Positions 36,480-49,471 of a DNA stretch of 64,000 nt are shown here, piece by piece. Source of the DNA: Desmodus rotundus (lineage: Eukaryota; Chordata; Mammalia; Chiroptera; Phyllostomidae); NCBI RefSeq assembly GCF_022682495.2, contig NC_071389.1, forward strand, positions 175,274,056 to 175,338,055, given 5' to 3'. The translations under genes and the position numbers were made by a program. The stretch's first letter is position 1; the number at the start of each line of letters is the position of its first letter. The notes below the pieces were generated by a model. The model ran no database searches and had not been told where the DNA came from. It worked only from the letters and a program-made list of their open reading frames with translations.

Positions 36480-36959
36480 GATTACCTCTATTTTTCTATC
36501 AATGAACTAGAGTTCCACTTTATCTTAGATGGCTCTCCTCTGGAACGCAGGTAACCATTGGACTACTGCCAAATATGCCTTCTGCTATGCCCCCTCTACC
36601 AGCAGGAATCCCTGTCAGTTGATGTTAACTCAGAACGGAACCTATTATTCCACTCTGCTTTTCCTATGAGAATACGGTAGCTATCCGTGCTGTGCTACGT
36701 ACCCTAAACTATTAAGCATTATGTAGTAGTATATTCCCAATAAGTAGAATGCGTGGGTCTGAAAACTAAGGCATGGAAGCCAGAGTGGCTCCATATTTTG
36801 TAACCACATGAAAAATTTACATTTTTCACTGCTAAAATTATAATGTCTGTTGGTCTGGAAATCCTGGTTCATAGAGAAAGAACACTTTCACCAAAGGACA
36901 TTGGAAGAGTCCCATTTAAGCTCCAGACACTGCCTGACCACTTTGAATGCTTGCTTGTC

Positions 36960-37440
36960 AAATTTTTTTAAATGTTCCTCACAAGAGCAAGGCTCTTCAT
37001 GCTGAGACTACTTAACAAGTAAAGGAGTCATCTTTCCTAGTGGCTGTAACTGAACATAATAATCAGGAGAAGATAGGGCTTCCGATTCTACGGAAGGAAA
37101 CATTCACTCAATATTTAGACAAGCCATTGGAACAGCTCCTGATATCCCTCTGCCCGATCATGGTAGGGACTGGACAGGCACGTTAACCATGAGAAGGTCT
37201 GAGAAGTCTGTGGTGACCGGGAGCTCACAACTCCCAGGAATAGAAGTCTACTTCACTTACCAAGTTAGACACCTAGACCACCAGATGTGCCAAGAGTGGC
37301 AGAATCTAGAATGGGTTGTTGAAGAGAAAGACAATGAGTGTTCATAGTAAACTCACAACCAGCTGCAGCAGCAGGGACTGTAGTTGGTCCCACTAACCCT
37401 TCACCAATATTCTGACCTGGCCCCAGGAGCAAACTGATCT
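36960..37440 (+). mobile_element. Possible ERVL-type internal relic
   Basis: Segments such as agaatgggttgttgaagaga and cagctgcagcagcagggact resemble the 3' internal part of ERVL endogenous retroviruses. There is no open frame of note and no LTR pair. It is an ancient, broken copy; the assignment is tentative. Edges are not defined, and 36,480-36,960 may belong to it. Confidence 0.4.
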
Positions 37441-37885
37441 TCACACAGGAGGACAGACCAAAGGAGAGATTACAGAGCTGGGAAAGAGAAGATACATGTT
37501 TTATAGATATACATGTCTAAAACACAGCCTCAGCATCCAGGAAAGTGTGACTAGAACCTATCTGATACTGTAATTTTTCCTGGAACAGAGACCAATCAAA
37601 TTGTAAAGAAGCTGTTCCTGACATATTTTATTAAGCAGGTGGATGTCACACTACAAGTGTGGACAGCAGTTGATGCTGTGGTGCTTTGTCCAGATCCTTC
37701 CTGTCTCCCATTCCCTCAGATGCTGGCAGCTGATGGCTTTCAACTGGCTGAGTTTCTCTCCTAAAAGTGCCTTTAGCTGAAGAGAGCAACTAGTCTTGTG
37801 ATTGCTTCTTTTTCATCTTCCATTCTCTTGCCCGCACAATGTTTAGAAGCCAGGATATGTCGTGACTAAATCGCTCAGTTTATGA

Positions 37886-37930
<45 letters not shown>

Positions 37931-39599
37931 GCAGAGGTAGGAAGACAGGACATGGGAACTTCTTAGTGGTCTCTCATTTCATTTCACTGAAACTGGTCCC
38001 AATTTTTCTCACTTAAAAATGCAACCCCCAACTATCCTCAAGTAAGTCAATGTTAGAAACTACATTATGAGATTCACTTATGAATTTCTTTAGAGAAATG
38101 AACTGGGTGACCTGTTGGGGTTTTTTTCCATGTTTCATTTCTCTGAATTCAGGCATTGAAAGCTAACCAACAAAGAAAGCCAGGAATATAAGTCATCTGG
38201 GGTTGTTAAAACATGAGGTTAAGCTTTAAAAAATACTGTTCAAGAAATATGCTCTTTTCTCAGTTAACACAGGAGGTTTTTATGGTGTTTGCCTAGAAAC
38301 ACTCTTGACTCTACTTTGGAGAGAGCAATACACAAAATTTGTCTCTGTGCATTTCATCTAAGGATAATAACCACGGCTTCAACCACAAACCTACAATAAA
38401 GTAGGCAAATACTCTGCATACATTTGAGTACATGTTTTTAAACATTCTTAGAGAGAATTTTGCTTCTCATAAAGAGTCTTGGAAATGCCCCTAGAGGATA
38501 ATGATTTTGTGTTATAAAGGTATTCTAAGAAAATCCTAAGTGCTGTGACTTAATTCTAGGAGTGAATAGACCTCAAACATGAGAGTATTCCAACGAAGAC
38601 ATTATTGAGCTAAGAAATAGGAGATAGATTTTCACTCAACTGGCAAATACATTTTTATAAAACAGCACAGTATCCAGAAAAAGGTGACTAGAACTACAGA
38701 GCTTAGTTGGACAAAAAAATTCATCTTCTTGAAAACATATTTTCTGAGTATTAGGTAACCAACATCCCTCATTTTTAATCTGAATATCCGTATGACAAAA
38801 CAACAAGGGTCAAAAATTCAAAATTATTGTTAAGGATTAGACACCTTCAATTCCTTGCTGCTTTCTGATCACACATACGTGTTGTACATCTTCCTTGTTT
38901 TAGAATGTCCTAAATTTTTTGCTTCTAAGGCCTTAAATTAAAACAGAATTCTCTTGAAATCATATGGGCCCACCAGAATGCAGATGTTAAAAATGTAATT
39001 AGAGATAGAAATATAGGTGATGAAGGTTTTAAAGTGTTGTTCTCCCCTGAAATCAAATTTATAACTTATTGTCTTAGAAGGAGACTCACATTAAAAAAGG
39101 TCACCTTTTATGTTTGCTGGGATAAAGCCATTGTTGTTTAATACCATAATTTATGGAAATGATATTTAATGAAGCTATCATGTATTTAACATTTCACAAA
39201 TATTTAACAGGAACCTATTCTATGCCATACAGTAGCCTAGATGGTCTTTGAGTTTGCTCTTAAAACTGCAGTGTTACGAAGTTCTCCAAGTCACATGATA
39301 TCCCAGTTCACATGGATAACTAATTGTTAGCATAGAAGTTTTTCTTAGATTGAATCAGTTTAAACATTTGGCCTTAATTTTTATCTCTAGGGAAAAAGAA
39401 CAACAGAATTAATACATTCTATTGCCTCAGTTCTCTTCTTTTAAAACTTCCACATTTGATATGTTTTATAGACACCTCCACACTCCCAAATATCCTTCTC
39501 GCTCCTCCTCTCTCTCCCTCTCCCCCCCTCTCTCTCTAGCAGAGACACAAACTATTTATTTGTAAAACTAACTTTTTTTTCATGAGCATGGGGCCTGGT
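37441..39599. other. Intergenic
   Basis: Mostly unique AT-rich sequence with a (CA)n run at 37,891-37,928 and a CT-rich run at about 39,500-39,538. No gene seen. Confidence 0.5.
37891..37928. repeat. (CA)n microsatellite
   Basis: About 18 uninterrupted CA units, likely length-polymorphic. Confidence 0.95.
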
Positions 39600-40027
39600 G
39601 TATGAGCCGTAGTCTGAGAAGGGCATGGTGACCAGAAGCCCACAGCTCTCAGTAGTGTACACTTAAAAAAATTAAGTGGGTAGATCTTATGTTAAGTGTG
39701 CTTAAAAACATAAAATTTTAAAAATTATAAGTGGAACCTAATCGATAAAATGAACAAGAGAGCAAAATAGAACCAGAGACATGGATGGAGATAAAGAAGA
39801 AACTGACAGTAACCAGAGGGGAAGGAGAGAGGGATAACAGGAGAAAGAAGGGGAAGGGTCGTCAAGGAACATGTATAAAAGACCCAGGGACAAAACCAAC
39901 CAATGGTGGGGGAGGGACTGAATGTAGGAGGTGGGGGTGGGTAGGGCAGAAGGAGAGTAATGGGGGGGAAAATGGGGACAACTGTAACTGACCAACAATG
40001 AAAAAATTTTTAATTAAAAAAAATAAA
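39600..40027 (+). mobile_element. L1 3' ends in tandem, the second bat-type
   Basis: An old L1 tail (gtagatcttatgttaagtgt, about 39,600-39,715) is followed by a younger bat-type L1 3' UTR: agtggaacctaatcgataaa, gggaagggtcgtcaaggaac, ggggacaactgtaactgacc and an A-rich tail. No target-site duplication was identified. Confidence 0.7.
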
Positions 40028-41029
40028 TAGTATAGTTCTGTTGTCTTAGAATCACGACAAATGAAACACACAGTATTGGGTCATTTTTTTTGCATAGATA
40101 TGCAAACAAAATGTTAGTTTCTGGATTTCTCATAGCAGGAATTTGTCTGTAAATTGTCACTGAATCGATGTGTTTGTGGGGGTAAGGAGAGTCCAGGGCT
40201 TCGCACTTCACTATCTTGTTTACGTCGCCCTCCCGCATGCATCGTTTTCTGCATATATTCTAGTCCACCAGCATCTGTCCTGTAGGACCCAGTGGAAAGC
40301 ACAGCACATGGTCTGGTGGTCTTGGCGCACCACTAACTGTGCCCGCTTGTGATCCAGACCTCGATCTGGGTCTACGGGGAATCTAAGCCTGCATCTGTTT
40401 ATCTCATGGCTGCCTCTCATGGCCTAGGAACGCCTGGAAGTACTTTTAACGTAAACTGCTAGCAAGTGGCAGCCTCCTCCATCCTGTCCTTGTGAGCACA
40501 TGTTATCATCCGAGTGCAAAGCATGTCTTGTCCCTTTTTAAATGTCAATAGTTGACATAACTTTGTCATTTACTTTATTAGCTCTTTCTTGGAGGTTTGA
40601 CTCATCTGAAATTTGATGAAAACGTGTTCATCCATGCCTTTGAATAAAACATGTTGACCAAAAGAAATCAGAAACAGATTCTTCAGGAGAAAAGAGCCAA
40701 AAGGGCAGAGTGAGGAAAGGTCTAGGAAGGCAGCCCTAAAAAGGACGGTTTGGCACTTGAATTCACTTCAAAGCTAATTGTATCACCCGATGTGGTGCAA
40801 TACATCTAGTCTAGGTCGCTATATTGAAGATCTCAAAGCACATTTATGGAGAACATTACATGTGTTCTCTCTGGTTAAGAACTTGGCCCTGCTTGCTTCA
40901 CTCCCTTATCATTCAAAATGCCTGAGTTATCAGTTGCTACATAATGATGAGCTACGTATTGGTATAACCCAGCTAACTGGGCCAAGAGGACAGAAGGCAA
41001 ACAATGCTCATTAAAAAATTTAACATTGA
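40028..41029. other. Intergenic, unassigned
   Basis: No gene. 40,140-40,440 is richer in GC and CpG than its surroundings and may be an unrecognised repeat. Confidence 0.4.
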
Positions 41030-41270
41030 TATCAAGAACAATCTGACATTAACCAGAGAGGAGGTGGGAGGGGATAATGGGGGGAGAAGAGGGACGGTTT
41101 TCAGGAACAACTATAAAGGACACATGGACAAAACCAAGGAGGGGTAGAATCAGGGGAGGGAGGTGAGGATGGCTGGGGTAGGGGGGAAGTGGTGGAGGGT
41201 AAATGCAGACAGCTATACTTAAACAATAATAAAATAATTTTAAAAAATAAAAATAAAATTTTAAAAAATG
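41030..41270 (+). mobile_element. Bat-type L1 3' UTR fragment
   Basis: Same order of motifs as at 39.7-40.0 kb: ctgacattaaccagagagga, caactataaaggacacatgg, agacagctatacttaaacaa, then an A-rich end. G-rich core 41,051-41,205. Confidence 0.7.
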
Positions 41271-44200
41271 TTACAATGACTCAGATGAAGTCTCCTGGAT
41301 GAAGTGCTATTTAGACGATTTCCCAGGCCAGGCCTTCCTCATTCCTCCCCACCCCAGAGCTCTGGGTCCACGTTAGGTAGGTACCGACATGGGCTTTGGC
41401 ACAGAAAGGCCTCAGACCTGGGCAGCCTGAGATAGAACCATGACAAAGAAGGAAAACATTGTCTTAAGCATCCACACTTTTCCCTTCCAGTTCCTCTTTT
41501 TCTATCTACTCCCTCCCCAGTACTGCTGGAAACAAGTTTGCCTTTGTTTTCCCAAGGAGATGTCTTCATTTTAAAAACAGAATTTGGAGAGGACTATGTT
41601 GACACAAAAAAATATTAGTCTCAAATAGTGACCTTAAAGGAAGCAAGATAAACTCCTGAACAAGAGGGTGGGGCCATGGCTCCCAGAGTACCTCTCAAAT
41701 CGTATTATAAAGGAGCAGTCTCGTCTGACAACGAGGAAAAAGGCCCTTCTTTGCCAAATGAACATCTAGGCAGGTTTCTCGAGCTGTGAACCAAGTGTAA
41801 GGAAAAAGAGGCCCAGAGCTGCCTTGTGCCAGAGAGATTCTCTACCTGAGGAGGAACCTGAAGAGTATTTGGACTCCTGGGAATTACTAGTTCTTGAAGC
41901 CCCCTGCCTATTCCCAGTATCTATAAGAAGTCAAGATTGGTTTGAAAGAAAAGAATGCTCGATCTAACCTCTAGAACACCAGCTGCGGATGCAGACTTAG
42001 AACAGAGGTTATATTTGCACTCATGCATATGTGTGTGTAGTGAAAGAGAGAAGACAAGCAAGCTCAGTACAGATAATCTTCCTCCGCCCCAGCCCAATGC
42101 AAACCCAGTTCTAGATCTTCTCCACTGAACCTCTGTCCTTACTCCTGCCCTAGGAGCCCTGGATGTATGGTATTAATTTTTTGTTTTCATAAATGTATTT
42201 ATTATAAATGCTTTCACATACATTATTTCCACTCGTACTAAGAAGATCTGTGGGTTGTAGGTAAAGCATGTATCATTCATAATCAAGAGTTGTGAAAACT
42301 GAACGTTAGCTACGTTAAAGTCACGAGGAAGATGAAAGCAAAACCAGCACTGGAACTCAGTTTTCTGTATCTGGATATCCCCTTATCCACTACACGTAAG
42401 GAGTTCAGGAGCCTTTTTGCAAAGGCAAAACTGGGGATGGAAAATGTTTGCAAACCAACCATACTTTCAATAGCATGGAAGAGAGAAGGCCCAACCCTGA
42501 TGAGAAAAAGGGTTGAGAATGAAACCTCCTTACAGTCATCTTTTACTTTCTAATAAGAATTATTTGGGAATCATAAAGTCACATGTTTGAAATCAGTCTA
42601 AAAATCATTTTTAAATGAGAGAGAGTTGGTCTGTTCTCTTGGAACAAATTAGACCCCTTGGACCAAGTCAAATAATTCAATTTTATTTTTGTAATAGGGA
42701 AAAATAGACCTTTGCTTCAAAAATATTTACCATGGTTTTTTTTTCCTTTGCACTCAGTGACCTGGGAGATGAAAGGAAGGCTCCAGGCCAAACCAAAACA
42801 TGTCCATGGTTTTCACAAGCTGAACTGGGTTCGCAAATGTTGCAGTTAGAGAGCTTCAAAGTCATAATTCAAGTCTGTGCCTGCCCGGTGCACACATACC
42901 TTACAATTTTAAACAATGACATGATTTATTTCCTTCATATTAAAAGCAAACAGATATGACTTGCAGAGGCTAAATAAGATCTTGACAGCATTAACTAGAT
43001 ATTTAAGATATTTACGTATTCAAGTTCTAAAACTAGCCTTACATATGCTGCACAGTTTTTCCAAAGTTGTACAGTATCCACATTTATAAGCCACCAGCTT
43101 TCCAAGAGCTTTTGTGAGAGACCACTCCATAACACAGTTTATCTACCAAAGAAGCTGTCCTAGCTCTGCTAACCCTGGTACTCATGAATCTGGGCTTTCA
43201 AAGAGAATTGACAACATACCTTTTCCTGGCTTCAACTACCAAATGGAATGCAACGTAACTCAAGAGATATGTGGATGCACTAAAACGAAGGCTTCTGGAT
43301 ATTCCCCATTTGGCGGCAACACTGTGCTTTGGTTCTGCAGCTCAACACTGGCTGATGTTTTCCTGGGCATGTGACTCTTTGGGAGGGGTGAGTTGGAAAG
43401 CTTATTCCTTTTTGAGAGAGCATGAAATGTAAGTGACCTTCACCCCACCCGTACCTCTCTGAGCTCCTGGGGCTGGTTTTCAGTATCCTTCTTCCTGTCT
43501 AATTGTGTCCTGGTCACTAGACCCAAACAGCCAAAATCAGAAGAGTAGGCCCTTCTTTGTTTGACCTCCCCTCATGCTATAATCTCACATGACCCACCCC
43601 TCCCCTTCAGAGAGCTCAGATCTTTGTGTCCCTTCGATCCGAATGACTGTCTTTATACTGACTCATTTTATGGCTCTCTTTCAGCCCATAGATGGGTTCT
43701 GGAGATCCTGGGCACTCTGTCTAGAGGAGAATAAGCATGAAAAAGGAAAGGGACTTAAAATGAAGCTTTATAAGCAATGGTTGAAGAAAAGAGCAGTTTG
43801 GTTTGGAGCAGGGATGTATGTACAATCTCTAGGTACACACATGCAAGGGTATAATGTGAAAATAAGGAAAAAAGACTTAGGTGTTATCCTAAGGGTAGGC
43901 CTATGAACAAAGGGTAAAAACACAGAGAGAAAATTTTTTTCAATGAATGCAAAAATCTTAGAGATGAGTTCAAATTGGAAAAGTGCTGTGGAGTAAGCTT
44001 CTCATCGTGGAATACTTTAAACAGGGAATAACACTGCCTGACAGGGACAAAGAAAAGGGGACCCCTGGAGTGGATTGTCAGACTGATGAAACTTCAAACC
44101 TTAATATCCTGTATTTTTATTTATGCTCAAAGGGAGAAGACATATGAAGCCAATAGAAATCCATGAAACCAGCCATTAGCCCCCATTCTGTTCAGAATAA

Positions 44201-44679
44201 GGAGAGAATTATAAAGTATAAAATGCAAAACAAAAAGAAAAAAACAGGTTAAACAAAGTGAGTTGCTCCAGGACAAATAAAATGAGCATGCTTGGATAGG
44301 CAAATAAGGACTTGATTATAATTGATCTATATTAGATTGGTGAATCGTCACAGAAATAAAATTGAGTAACTATTTGACATTTTAGTCCCAAGTCTTGGCT
44401 CTTCATTAACATGCACAGATAACATATATTTAAGGTAACAATATTTGAAGACTGGATTTTTTTTTTTTTGGATAACTGATATAATTCTTTAGGTCTCATT
44501 GTAACTATAGACCTGGGTTGTAAATTAAGTATGGTCAAACGCAGGTAACAATTAAGAGTTTTGCAAGGAAGGAAGAAAAGAAGGAATTTCTATTACTCTT
44601 TAAGCAGTTCATGTCTCATATCTCAAATAGAATTAAACTAGTATAAGCATATATTACACATTTTATTTTGCTATGGCCC
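41271..44679. other. Intergenic, mostly unique
   Basis: No repeat or gene recognised with confidence. Frames of 60-105 codons (for example 43,589-43,906) have no family features. Confidence 0.5.
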
Positions 44680-44895
44680 ATGTGATATAGTAGAAGTGAT
44701 TTGGGGTTTAAAAACAGTAGACAGTAGTACTAACACATACTAGTTATGTCTTACTTAACAAAGTCACTTAGCTTTTTTTGACCCACAGTTTCCTCACCTA
44801 GAAAATTAGGTTAATAATATCTGTTCTACCTACCTTACGGATTATTATGGGGATTAAACTGGAAAATGAGAATTTCTAAACTGTTAAGTGCATAT
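44680..44895 (+). repeat. MIR SINE
   Basis: Sense MIR: cacagtttcctcacctagaa, ctaccttacggattattatg, taaactgttaagtgcatatt. Confidence 0.8.
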
Positions 44896-44899
44896 TTAA

Positions 44900-47200
44900 C
44901 ATATGAAGGGGGGAGCATACATAAAAAGAATTCTTGACACAAGTTGGATATTTTATTCTATACTATTACATAATTCTATGTATAAAACTTGCAAAAATAT
45001 ACACTAGTCAACCACTTCTTGCAGATCACAAGTCACTTCTCTAAAAAGAATTCTAACATTACCTTTTAAAGTAGGAGCTTCCTATACACTATTCACCAAA
45101 AACGTAAAAGTATATTAATTTATGTACCTCTTGGTTTTCCTAGAATTGAATACTTCTAACCTAAATCTGAAAATGGAAGACTGTTCATTATATAAAAGAC
45201 CAACTCAAGTGAAAATCCTAAGATAGGTTTGTTTTTCTGCAGTATCTCCTACTTCCCTTTGTTTGCCCTGCCTTCTCCCACCACCCCTTCTGTTTAGGTT
45301 AGGGTCTCTTCAACCCATAACCACATCCAAACTCTCCCCTTAGGGAAAAAGGCTGTAGCCAGTCCTCTGTATCCTGACACATGAAAGTCAATGCACCATC
45401 CTTTCCATAGATAACTGCCTTTTCAGATTTATCCCCACCTATGGGCTACCAGCCTATTTAACTTAAGGAAGGTCAGGTATAAGTGAGCAAGTAGAGAAGG
45501 TCATGTGCTTAGCTACCCACTTCTTCTGCCCCAGCTGGCTCCAGAACCTCACAATTCAAGTTGTTAACAAAATCATACTATGTTTTTCTACTAGTCCAAT
45601 ATGAAAATAATGCTAACCCTGAGCTTTTGGTGTGACTGTTTTCCTAGTCATTAATCACAAAATGTCAATGTTTATGTAACTGCAGTCAAAATCCAGAGGT
45701 AACAGCTTGACCAAAACTTTCCCTCTCAATATTACAGTATGGTTCTGTTTTCTACACAATTCACATGAATGTAAGACTGTGTGGTTCTATTAAGCTGGCT
45801 GGAAAATTATGTTTTCCTTGACAGCAATTAGGGTCTTACCTAAGATCTTCCAGCCTGAAACAATATTTAAAGGCACATTTTTTTAATTAAGTGAAAAAGT
45901 ACGGTTAATTAAGCAGTGAAAGTGCATACCAGGTCCAGAAAACCTATGTAACACACTCAGTTAAGATATTCTTATGTTCTACATTTGAACAATAATGTAG
46001 TATCTATCAACTAACAGTTTTACAATTAAATATATTAAATATACATTGAAATTACAAAACATCTATATGTAAAATATACAGATATTTTATTCTACAAGAG
46101 AAAAAACAATCCTTATAAATTCATAATTGCTTTAAAAAAGGAAATGGGAACAATAATAAAGTGTTGAACAGTTCCAACTTGAACAGTTTAACATTAAAAA
46201 AAAAACACTAAAGGGCCCTCATCTGATTCGTTAAATCTCTTTTTCTTCCTCTCCAAGTTCTTCGCTAAGCAATCAACTAATTGAACACAATTGAAAATAG
46301 AGCTACATGAAAAGTGAGATCCATTGGCCAGAGAACTATTGTGTATACAGATGACTTTGACCACCTTGATCTGATGATTAGTCTACAGTGCTGAGAACAA
46401 TGAAGATATTAATTTGGATCTAGCCAAGTTCCTTCTAAACAATAATAATCCCAGTAATAAAAACTAAAGTAGTAATTGCCATTTACTGAGCACTTCCTGT
46501 GTAATAGATACATCCTAAACACTTCATAAAATTGCTCTTTCAGTCCTAATAATGACATTTGAAATGGATTGTATTAACTCCATTTTCCAAAATGGTAAGG
46601 TGAGACTCCAAGAGGGTAAATAATATGCTTAGTTTTATCAGATTAGAGAGAGCAGAATCTGGAGTGAAGCCCATATCTGTGTCCTTTGATCATGCAGGGA
46701 CTTGAAAAGAGATAATACCACTGAGAACTTCAACATCAAGATAACAGGGCTGGCCAAGGGATGTTAAAGCTGCATCTAGAATTCATCTAGGTTGAATCAA
46801 AATCACATACCCTGCACACCAAATTCAGAGAAATATGCGGAGTCAGAAAGGAGCCACTACATACGATAGTTTCATATGGACAAGAATCAAATATAGGAAA
46901 ATCTTCTAGATAAGAAAAAATCAGGCTTGTGCAACCCCTTCCAAGTAGATTCAGAGTGCAAGGGTTCAAAAACACAAGTCAGTCAGGAGAGTGAGAACTA
47001 GAGGACCAAACACACCGCCACTCCCCTTCAGCCCAACAAGGGATCTGGAGAACAAGAGGGGAAATAGGAAGGAAGGTGGAATATTACCATCCTTACTTTA
47101 AACCAAAGTTCATCAGGAAACTGGGAGTGATGATAATACCATTACCAACAATGATGGCTGGGGGAATTTAGTGAAATTAAGCATGTATGGCATTTATATG
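44900..47200. other. Intergenic
   Basis: Unique sequence apart from an antisense MIR near 46,468-46,700. Confidence 0.5.
46468..46700 (-). repeat. MIR SINE, antisense
   Basis: gccatttactgagcacttcc, ttgctctttcagtcctaata and aatggtaaggtgagactcca follow the antisense MIR order. Confidence 0.75.
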
Positions 47201-47204
47201 TTTA

Positions 47205-48558
47205 CAAGGCCTGTCCAGAAAAACTCCAGCCATTGCTAACAGAACAAGAATGGTTTCCATGACATCGATGTAACCTGGCAGCCAGAGAGAGTGGACTGGA
47301 ATGTGATGTGTGAACAATGACGACTTCACTGTACTAGTCAGGGGGGTGACAGACACTGTTGAGTGAGCAAGTGTACTATGTGGCCATCACATTCAAAATG
47401 ACTGAGTGAGTAGAGCAATGAATCTGCATCATATTTTGCGTTAAGCTTGAACGTTTCTCCATGGAAACTATTCAGATGATTCAGAAGGCTTTTGGGGATG
47501 ATGCAACAAGTGCAGAGCAAATAAAAGTGTGGCACAAATGTTTCAAAGATGGTTGAGAATCTGTTGAAAGTGGTCCACATTCTGGAAGGCCTGCAACAAG
47601 CAGACCACCTGAGAATGTTGAACACGTACAGGCTGCAATCAACAAAGATCTGCAACTGAGAGTGTGAGAGGTGGAAGCTGATTTGGGGATTCCAAAAACT
47701 ACTGTGTCCAAGACTTTGATGCAGGATCTTAGCATGAAACACATCATGGCAAAATTTGGTCCCCGGCTTCTGCTGCCAGAACAGAAGGAACATCGTGCTG
47801 CTGTTGCTAATGACTTGATTCAAACTGCTACCAATGAACCAGGTTTCCTCAAGAAGATCATAACTGGAGATGATTCATGGATATACAGCTGTGATCCAGA
47901 AACAAAGGCCCAGAAGTCCCAAAGGAACTCACCTGGTGCTCCACACCCAAAGAAAGTGCAACAAAGTCTCAGCAAGATCAATACCATGTTAACTGTGTTT
48001 TTTGATTGGAAAGGTGATGTCCATCATGAGTATGCTGCTTCAGGCCAAACAGCTAATAAGGAGTACTGCCTCAATATTCTTAGTCGGTTGAGAGGTGCAG
48101 TACAGTGAAAACGGCTGCAGCTACAGACAACTGGTGACTGGCAGCTTCATCGCCACAATGCGCCTGCTCATGCATCACATCTCCTGCAGAGTTTTTTAGC
48201 GAAACATCAAATCACTCAGGTGACTTAGCCCCCCTACAGCCTGGATTTGGTACCCTGTGACTTCTGGCTTTTCCCAGAACTAAAATCACCTTTGAAAGGG
48301 AAGAGATTTCAGACCATTGATGAGATTCAGGAAAATACAATGGGGCAGCTGATGGCTATTCCAACAAAGGATTTTGCAGAGTATTTTAAACAGTGGAAGA
48401 GATGCTGTGAGAACTGTGTGAGGTCCCAAGGTGCCTACTTTGAAGGGGACTGAAGTGTCATTGTTCTATGTACAATGTCTCTTATATCTTGTAACTTCTT
48501 CAATAAATTTCTCTATTTTTCATATTCCATTGCTGGATACTTTCTGGGCAGACCTCGG
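47205..48558 (+). mobile_element. mariner (Tc1/mariner) DNA transposon, end to end
   Basis: 1,354 bp between two TA dinucleotides (47,203-47,204 and 48,559-48,560), the mariner target duplication. Terminal inverted repeats of about 29 bp match well: left aaggcctgtccagaaaaact, right (reverse complement) gaggtctgcccagaaagtat. The interior carries one transposase reading frame along almost its whole length. Both ends are present, so the copy is full length though dead. Confidence 0.95.
47398..48453 (+). pseudogene. mariner transposase pseudogene
   Basis: One frame from ATG at 47,398 to TGA at 48,451-48,453, 351 codons, matches mariner transposase throughout with no frameshift. Family blocks: helix-turn-helix region (DLGIPKTTVSKTL), first catalytic block GDDSWIYSCDPETKAQ, second block HRHNAPAHAS (the family aspartate is replaced by His), third block YSLDLVPCDFWLFP, and the C-terminal CVRSQGAYFEGD. 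In-frame stops at 47,407, 47,419, 47,554, 47,665, 48,106 and 48,226 kill it. Confidence 0.92.
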
Positions 48559-48634
48559 TATATCTGGCATATAGAGAGTATTCAGTAAATACTGATGGTA
48601 GTTTTTGTTGGTTTAGAAGTTCAACTTTCCAATA

Positions 48635-48845
48635 TAGTGCAAATGGTTATTGACTGGGAGTCAAAGAAAGACCTGGTTTAAATCTTTCATTTGTTTTGCA
48701 CTAATAGCAATTCTGGACAAGGCACACTGCCTATCTGAGTGCTAGTGTGCTCAAAAGTAAAAAGGGGGCAACAATATCTACTCACAAATTATTGGGAAGA
48801 TTGAGTGAAAATATATTAGAAGATGCTCAGCATAGTATTTGGCAA
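48635..48845 (+). repeat. MIR SINE
   Basis: gagtcaaagaaagacctggt, gtgctcaaaagtaaaaaggg and aagatgctcagcatagtatt are in MIR order. Confidence 0.6.
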
Positions 48846-48849
48846 AAAT

Positions 48850-48975
48850 AGATTTATTCATGCATACAAAGATGTATTCAAATGAAACATACTGAGGGCC
48901 TATTTCGTGACAGGCACTACTATAAACGCAGTGAACACAAGTCATAGCCTCCGCCCTCACAAAGATTACATGCTA
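48850..48975 (-). repeat. L2 3' region, antisense
   Basis: ttattcatgcatacaaagat, gggcctatttcgtgacaggc, then cagtgaacacaagtcatagc and ccgccctcacaaag. Confidence 0.7.
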
Positions 48976-49471
48976 AAATGCTGTTTAAGTACTGGTTTCA
49001 CATGAACTGCAAATTCACAACACTGTGTATCAGCATCAAGATTCATGAAGTCGTTGACAGGTTAAAATAAAAAGGCTAAGTATGCATAAATGTAAGGTCC
49101 TAAAACGGGGCTTTCTAAATCTATTTCATATTTACAGGTGCATATGACTAGTGATATCCGACTTAATAATAGAAATTCAGGGAGGAGTGACTGATGATTT
49201 ATAATAGGTGCAAATTCAGTGAGTCAAAAAAAATGACACAGTTGCCAAAAAAAACTGCTTCACCTTAGCTTGCGCTCAGCACAAAAGAAGCCTTTAGCCC
49301 CACTGATTGGACACATGTGTGCTGTCCTGTTGCCACATTTCACAAGGGTCACTGACTTACAGGAATTCAGAAAGAGGAAGATGGCCAGGGTGATGGAGAG
49401 TCTGAGGAACAGCTGAGTCAGAATGTTGAGTCTGGAAAGGAAAAACTTGAACCAACAGAACAGCATCTTTA

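Larger units (their letters stand above)
48561..49456. other. Intergenic with MIR and L2 pieces
   Basis: Sense MIR near 48,635-48,845 and antisense L2 near 48,850-48,975; the rest is unique. Confidence 0.5.

Noticed and set aside
40089..40106. Palindrome tttgcatagatatgcaaa resembling paired octamer (POU) sites
   Set aside because: An 8-bp-arm palindrome is expected about once by chance in 64 kb, and no gene is near.
43589..43906. 105-codon frame on the plus strand
   Set aside because: No domain, signal or conserved neighbour; consistent with a chance frame.
47338..47823. 161-codon frame on the minus strand
   Set aside because: It is the antisense shadow of the mariner transposase.
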